A DNA stretch of 64,000 bases from Pythium myriotylum (lineage: Eukaryota; Oomycota; Peronosporomycetes; Pythiales; Pythiaceae): the NCBI GenBank assembly GCA_023091665.1, contig JALJCQ010000017.1:1364001-1428000 (forward strand), given 5' to 3'. Shown here piece after piece: positions 59,435 to 64,000 of this stretch. A program made the position numbers and the translations under genes. The notes under the pieces are model-generated. The model did no database searches. It was given only the letters and a program-made list of their open reading frames with translations, and had not been told where the DNA came from. Every line of letters starts with the position of its first letter. Within the stretch, counting starts at the first letter, position 1.

Positions 59435-59977
59435 TCCTATTTCACGGAGGCACCCGAGGGGAACCCAGTCCCTGGTGGCACCAGAGCTGTGTTTGTGCGC
59501 GCCATACGGTCCGTGGACGAAGTCTCCATAAAATGGAAGTCCACAATATTATTGTGGAGCTCCACCACAAGTCATGATCCTCCAGCCATGACCAACTACC
59601 AAGCAGAGTACAAAAGCCTTCTTCCTGGTCTCGAAGCTGCCTGGGCTCTGCGACTTCCTGTTCTTGAAGCAATCGGTCATAGTGCCCTCATCCTGCACCA
59701 ACTTCGAACTCAGCGCCAACCGCGCAACTGGACTCTCCGTAGTCTCTATCTCCAACCCCGGAAACAAGCGGATTGGCTGGGCATCTGCAAGCCGATATAC
59801 CACTTGAGAGATCACAAAAATATGGCTGACTCCCTGGTGAACCACGCAATGGACACTCACGCTAGCACCCAAGTCCCTCATCCCACCTCTAGCCCAGGTC
59901 ATACTGACCTTCACACCATGCTAGACAATGGCCTGCGCCAGTGGTGGTCCCACACGACCCGCGAAATGGAGCTATAA
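59435..59977 (+). pseudogene. retroelement-derived RNase H remnant
   Basis: Open frame without a start of its own that matches type-I RNase H domains of oomycete LTR retroelements: EGNPVPGGTRAVFVRA, MTNYQAEYKSLLPGLEAAWA, IGHSALILHQLRTQRQPRNW and DHKNMADSLVNHAMDTHAST. At least two acidic catalytic positions are replaced: the first (usually Asp before the Gly-Asn-Pro loop) is not visible and the third (Asp of GDSA) is His. The Glu of AEY and the last Asp are retained. No gag, integrase, reverse transcriptase or LTR was found within the flanks. Taken as an inactive fragment, though the open frame over 180 codons is unexpected in a pure fossil. Confidence 0.7.
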
Positions 59978-60055
59978 CAGGCCCGTTGTCAAGCCCCTTC
60001 CAAGCTATTAGGATTCACACACAGTTGAACTCAATAGACTTGAATTGCATCATCG

Positions 60056-61168
60056 TCAATCATCTAGCGATTGTTGAAGCTGAAATCGTTTGTTATCGCC
60101 ACTGAGCTTGAGAGCGTGCAGGTCGCCGTGGAAAGTGCTCGCAAGAATGATGCCACTACTGGCAGGTGAGATACTAGTGAACATATGCCCAAGCGGCTCG
60201 CGCGCTTCGCACAAGAGCTCACCACTGACGGTGTCCCAGACTTTGAGACTGGCATCTTTGGAGCCTGTTACCGGAGTAGGGATACCCGACGCAGAGCCAT
60301 GACTTGAAACAAATGAACACGCCGTCGCATCTTGTTGGTGGCCGTCAAATTGGAGTAGTTGCTTCCCCGTACGGCGATCCCAAATACGTGCCTCGCAGCC
60401 AACCCCGTTGAACCCTTTACTTGAGGTGAGTAGATAGTGCCCGTCAGGTGAGACGTCGATGCAGAGAGGAAAGTAAATGTATCCGTGCAGCGTCTGAACG
60501 GGTGAGCGTAGTCCGTTGCGTTCGTCCCACAACTTGATGCTTAGATCTTCACTACCTTGTGCGACGGTACGCTCTCCCGGTATCCATTTGCTGCATGTGA
60601 TGACATTCTGTGCTCTTATGTTACGCGTTTTACATGTCGCTGTTGGTATGTCCCACATGATTGTCTGGGTGTCGCGTCCCCCGGAGCACAGGCTTGTTTC
60701 ATCCTCATCAACGCAGATAGTCGAGACATTCAGCGTGTGACCACGAAGCGTGGGGTGATTCGAAGTTTGTGTGATGCCTGCTACAGATGCTCGTCGAAGA
60801 ACAGACACAGTTGTGTCTCTGGAGCACGAGTAAATGTTTCCACTACGTGGTCCAACTTCAACGCGGTTCACTGAACGTGAATGAATGCTGAACTCCTTGA
60901 CGACAGCCTTGGTCTTCCAATTGGTTACCCTTATTACACCATCTTCCCATCCAGCAACACAGAGACTCGGTGGAATATCATCAGAGGGTCCCTCCACCTC
61001 GTAAGCTGCGACTGTGTTGAGTGTGAGATTGGTCTCTTGTTTCTCGTCCGCAGAGCCTCCCCATGAATCGTGCGAGTGGTCCTGAGCCACTTCCCACCGT
61101 GAGAGTTTATGTTGAATGCTCGCTTGAGACCTCTGCTGCCTGGCGTCTTTCGATCCGCAGGCTCCCAT
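60056..61168 (-). CDS. WDR31: WDR31-like ciliary WD40 protein
   Basis: Seven-bladed WD40 protein, 370 aa, single exon. The start MGACGSKD is a strong N-myristoylation (and palmitoylation) signal. WDR31-specific blocks are PSLCVAGWEDGVIRVTNWKT, VVKEFSIHSRSVNRVEVG, CSGGRDTQTIMWDIPTAT, VITCSKWIPGERTVAQGSED, GYIYFPLCIDVSPDGHYLLT, SSKGFNGVGCEARIWD and VTGSKDASLKVWD. In animals and worms WDR31 works with ELMOD GTPase activators to control BBSome and IFT traffic in cilia. Fits with BBIP1 and the BART protein here. It shares a 249-bp divergent upstream region with the LYR gene. Confidence 0.88.
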   Translation of the reverse strand: MGACGSKDARQQRSQASIQHKLSRWEVAQDHSHDSWGGSADEKQETNLTLNTVAAYEVEGPSDDIPPSLCVAGWEDGVIRVTNWKTKAVVKEFSIHSRSVNRVEVGPRSGNIYSCSRDTTVSVLRRASVAGITQTSNHPTLRGHTLNVSTICVDEDETSLCSGGRDTQTIMWDIPTATCKTRNIRAQNVITCSKWIPGERTVAQGSEDLSIKLWDERNGLRSPVQTLHGYIYFPLCIDVSPDGHYLLTSSKGFNGVGCEARIWDRRTGKQLLQFDGHQQDATACSFVSSHGSASGIPTPVTGSKDASLKVWDTVSGELLCEAREPLGHMFTSISPASSGIILASTFHGDLHALKLSGDNKRFQLQQSLDD

Positions 61169-61417
61169 CCTGGCGATCTCCTAAGTGGCCGAGTCGGCGC
61201 GTCCATTGAGGTGTAGCCATGTTCTTCCAGAGCTGAACTTAAAATAGTGGGCTAGTTACCGGAGGTGACGGAATAAGATTTCGCATCATTCATTCCAGGC
61301 AACAACCATTGCATGAGCCATCACCATGACTGGCACACCACAGATCACGCGTACGTCTCTTCAGGTGCGCTTCGCTGCCGGACGCTGGAGGGGCAGTGCA
61401 TCCTGATAGCATTGATT

Positions 61418-61967
61418 ATGCGGCAGCTCTATCGCGACTGTATGCGTCTTGCGAAACACATCGGCGGCAAGGTGGCGTCGATAAGTGTGTGGTCACGACT
61501 GCACTCTTGCTTACACGATGATATTGGGATGCGCCGATAGAGCAAGAAGGGTCAAGCCATTAAGGATCTTATCCGTCGTGAGTTTGAAAAGGGTCGCTCG
61601 GAAACCGATCCCGAGAAGATTGAAATCCTGAAGGCCAAGTACGTTGAACAGCATGAAAGTCAATGGGCCACGATGCACCAACTGCTGATATGTCCACAGC
61701 GCTGTTCGCGGTCTCAGTAACTACCTCGTCATGGCGAATTCGAGGTGCGTATTATTATCATCCCGCACGCATTGGCTGCGATTCTGTGGTCTCTGATATT
61801 CCGTTGCTTCTACCACTTCCGATTCCCACAATTCCGCAAACCGCAACCGACCATTACACCCGTCGAGCAGCAAGGACAAAAACCTCCGTGACGCTATGAA
61901 GGCGTCGAGTGCAGCCGACAAGGCTGCGGCGAACGGCCCGATTCAGGCCGAGTACCGCGAGCTGTAG
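61418..61967 (+). CDS. LYR-motif (complex I LYR family) mitochondrial protein
   Basis: Four small exons (61418-61471, 61541-61638, 61718-61744, 61871-61967) give 91 aa. MRQLYRDCMRLAKHIGGKSK carries the LYR tripeptide (residues 4-6). GQAIKDLIRREFEKGRSETD and PEKIEILKANNYLVMANSS follow the LYR fold of small mitochondrial assembly factors. The tail is NGPIQAEYREL. Donors are GTGGCG, GTACGT and GTGCGT; the third intron is 126 bp, longer than most here. The frame is open upstream to an ATG at 61313, but LYR proteins usually begin right before the motif. The exact client complex is not clear. Confidence 0.75.
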
Positions 61968-62079
61968 CTCCTCATAACTGAAAAATACACTTTTGGCGGT
62001 GTTTTATCTGGATTTAGTCATTTGTATCCAGTTTTTCGAGAGGATTGTCAGTCGACATCCAGAAGCTCATCTGTCGAGA

Positions 62080-63342
62080 ATGAATCGCCGAGCACTGGCC
62101 CGCCAAGCCGCGGGCGCGAAGGTAGCGGCGCCGGCGAGCGATAGCGACGCATCGGGTGTGGAGAACGTCTCGCGCAAACTCGAAGCGCAGCTCGCCCAGG
62201 GCGACTTCTATGGCGCGCTCCAGATGTACAAGACGCTCTTCATGCGCCAGCTCAAGGGCGAGCCGGACACGGAGCAGCAGGAAAAAGCTATTGAGCAGGC
62301 TTTGGACGCAGCACTTAATCTAATTAAGCACGACCAAAGCACAGCGGCGACTGAAATGGCCAACCTCCTCGTCGGCGTGTACACGGATCACCACTGGAAA
62401 GTCGATGAAACGACGAAAGGTGAGAATGGTTTGATGGGTTTTTACTTGCGCGAACTGTGTAGTGACACTGTGGGTGGGTGTTCAAGACCGTATTCGTAAG
62501 ATCAATGCCGCGTTTGTGTCGAAACCACAATACAGTGCGGATCTCGCCGTGCTCCTGAAGAACGCTGTGAAGTGCGTGATGTGGTTTAGCCTCACTGAAG
62601 TAGTGTGCTCGCTTGCTGACTGCAAACGTGATTGCTGCGTGAAGATGGACGCAGGCTGAAGGAAGTCGTAAAAGAGGCGATCCCGAGCTTCAGCTGCTGC
62701 TTGCTCGCGCGTATCACCAAAGCGGCGACTACCAACACGCCGCCAAGCACTTTCTCCACGCCGAGACCCCAATCGAGTTCGCCAACCTCTTGTTTGAATG
62801 GTCCAAGCAAGGTTACCCTAGTGAAGCAGACTTATATCTCGCGCGGGCCATTCTTCAGTACGTGACTAATGAAAGATGCCTTCTCGTTGTCTAACCAACA
62901 CTGTTCAGGCTGCTGAGCCTCGAGAACCTACGCGACTCGAACGTTGTTTACGAAGAATATGTTGCGAAGTGCAAAGACGCTGGGCGAAACTTGGATCTCC
63001 CACTTTATAATTTCTTGCGCTTCCTATTGCTCACCCTCGAGGTATGCTACATCCTGATTGATAGGATACAGTCAGGGTTTAATTTTTTTTTCGTTGGCAG
63101 CGAGATGCTTTGCCTCTCTTTCAAATGCTCCAAGAACGATACGCGGCAGCCCTGAATCGCGACTCGTCATTGAAAAGCGTACGCGTCATCGTCTGTGCTT
63201 TTAATCGAAAGCGCGTTCAGACCTAATCATCCTTTGCTGGTGCTTTTAGTATTTGAGCGTGATTGGACAGAAGTTCTATGGCCTCCAGCCGCCGCGGACC
63301 GGGTTGAGCTCGCTTTTGGAGATGTTTTCGGGCGGAATGTAA
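62080..63342 (+). CDS. GET4: GET4 tail-anchored protein targeting factor
   Basis: Alpha-solenoid scaffold that with GET5/UBL4A hands tail-anchored membrane proteins to the GET3/TRC40 ATPase. Exons 62080-62419, 62487-62571, 62645-62857, 62909-63041, 63101-63178 and 63250-63342 give 313 aa; all phases agree. Recognisable helices: VSRKLEAQLAQGDFYGALQM then YKTLFMRQLKGEPDTEQQ; RIRKINAAFVSKPQYSADLA; GDPELQLLLARAYHQSGDYQ; HAETPIEFANLLFEWSKQGY; NLDLPLYNFLRFLLLTLE; YLSVIGQKFYGLQ. The C-terminus is short. Donors are GTGAGA, GTGCGT, GTACGT, GTATGC and GTACGC. Confidence 0.92.
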
Positions 63343-63426
63343 CAAGGAACGGTAGATGCGTTCGGGGTGACGCCAAATGAAGTGAAGGGAATATGACATC
63401 CATTTCGAGAGTTTGACCTATCGTGC

Positions 63427-63691
63427 CTACTCATCGCAAGTTCCATTGGCACCATTTGCACGCACTTTACGCGCCTGCATTTCGATTTCCTCGATCTTGA
63501 GAAGTGTTGCGGACTTGATTGGTAATATCTTGGGCTTGCAGAGGACCTCAGTCAAGTTCCCTCGCTCCGAGTAGACCAGGCCAGCTTTAGGGAGCACCTC
63601 CTGGATTTGAACTCGCTAATCTCAGCACAAGAAGTCAGTGATACTGCTTGGCACGTTCGCCACGACCAACCGTGCATTAATCAACCTGCAT
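63427..63691 (-). CDS. BBIP1: BBSome-interacting protein BBIP1 (BBS18)
   Basis: Smallest BBSome subunit, needed for assembly of the ciliary cargo coat. Exon 1 is six bases (ATG CAG, 63686-63691), then a 70-bp intron (GTTGAT donor, ATTAG acceptor), and exon 2 is 63427-63615. The 64-aa product reads MQRVQIQEVLPKAGLVYSER, then GNLTEVLCKPKILPIKSATL, then LKIEEIEMQARKV. EVLPKxG and VLCKPKxLPxKSxTLxKxE are the diagnostic BBIP1 motifs. The alternative is a start in the unspliced frame, which lacks an ATG before the motif. Convergent with GET4 (stops 84 bp apart). Confidence 0.85.
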
Positions 63692-63801
63692 GATGTAGGC
63701 GTATCGTTCGTTCGAATGGTCGCTCCCAGCCTTTCGAATCCAATTTGTATTTTGGTAGTTTGGATTCGGCAGTTACACCTTCTGAAAAGAAAAGAAGAAG
63801 T

Positions 63802-64000
63802 CTAGAACTTCGGCTTCTTGAACGGCTTCGCTGTCTGCCTACTCTTTGTACCAACTTGGGGAGTGGCCTTCCGCTTGAGACTCTCAACCATGGCCTTTAA
63901 CTGACTCTTGGAGTCCTTGTCCTTCTCCACTTCCTGTATCTGTTCTGTCGCTAAATTTCGAGACACCGGTTGAGATTGGCGCTTTCGTCGCTCCTGGAAG
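63802..64000 (-). CDS. C-terminal end of a Lys-rich (nucleolar-type) protein, partial
   Basis: Frame open from the right window edge to a stop at 63802-63804, 65 residues: FQERRKRQSQPVSRNLATEQ, IQEVEKDKDSKSQLKAMVES, ending KPFKKPKF. Strongly basic with a helical stretch. Family unknown; the N-terminal part lies outside the window. Its stop is 111 bp from the BBIP1 start on the same strand. Confidence 0.6.
   Translation of the reverse strand, partial: FQERRKRQSQPVSRNLATEQIQEVEKDKDSKSQLKAMVESLKRKATPQVGTKSRQTAKPFKKPKF

Noticed and set aside
1..64000. tRNA, rRNA, CRISPR arrays, bacterial operons or phage genes
   Set aside because: No tRNA-like cloverleaf with a T-loop box, no regular spacer arrays and no prokaryotic promoter or ribosome-binding layout were seen by eye; a dedicated tRNA scan would be decisive.
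1..64000. RXLR or Crinkler effector genes
   Set aside because: No open frame combined a signal peptide with an RXLR-EER or LxLFLAK motif at the expected spacing.

Overview
The window is nuclear DNA of a flagellated oomycete (stramenopile), or something very close to one. The genes are eukaryotic and tightly packed: about 46 loci in 64 kb, on both strands and often 20-150 bp apart. Introns are short (mostly 55-75 bp) with GTRNGT-type donors, and the best protein matches are to broad eukaryotic families. Oomycete flavour comes from a KIX-domain protein, an oomycete-style pair of multi-pass membrane proteins and a degenerate retroelement RNase H. Several genes are specific to motile cilia (WDR31, BBIP1, a CCDC81-type HU protein, a BART-domain protein), so zoospores should be flagellated. 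The species cannot be told from this window. Many ORF starts suggested by automatic tracking are GTG/TTG codons; I moved each start to the first sensible ATG and rebuilt the introns by hand, so exon lists are predictions.

Layout. 1-5 kb: TMEM258/OST5, AMPK beta, an unknown basic protein, EB1 and a BART-domain protein. 5-13 kb: an IQ/coiled-coil protein, a KIX/F-box/LRR protein and the replisome hub CTF4/WDHD1. 13-24 kb: phosducin-like 3, mitochondrial GatC, a small membrane protein, COMMD2, LSM7, glutaminyl cyclase, Yos1/IER3IP1, AP-3 delta and an RNA polymerase I RPA34-like subunit, then a repeat-rich gap. 24-35 kb: a PAM2-motif protein, an orphan mini-gene, two tandem membrane proteins, a frame-disrupted methyltransferase, the lariat debranching enzyme DBR1, the histidine methyltransferase METTL9, an acidic unknown and PIG-P. 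35-47 kb: COQ6, a GT47-like glycosyltransferase, a giant ABCA transporter with an extra Cys-rich N-terminal domain and an ankyrin/F-box protein, followed by a 1.5 kb gap. 47-64 kb: complex I B22/NDUFB9, a ciliary-type protein, HspBP1/Fes1, twin nitroreductases, COMMD4, a divergent BUD31, polyprenol reductase, TAM41, the HU/CCDC81 protein, an RNase H remnant, WDR31, a LYR protein, GET4, BBIP1 and a partial nucleolar-type protein.

These genes do not form an operon-like system. They fall into recurring housekeeping themes: mitochondrion (GatC, COQ6, NDUFB9, TAM41, LYR), ER glycosylation, GPI and tail-anchor routes (TMEM258, SRD5A3, PIG-P, GET4), endosomal traffic (AP-3, two Commander subunits, Yos1) and cilium. 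The least ordinary signals are a perfect 27-bp foldback hairpin just upstream of BUD31, introns placed directly after the start codon in two genes, two GC-AG introns in one gene, the KIX/F-box/LRR architecture, the Cys-rich extension on the ABCA transporter, a BUD31 lacking several zinc cysteines, and a retroelement RNase H with substituted catalytic positions.
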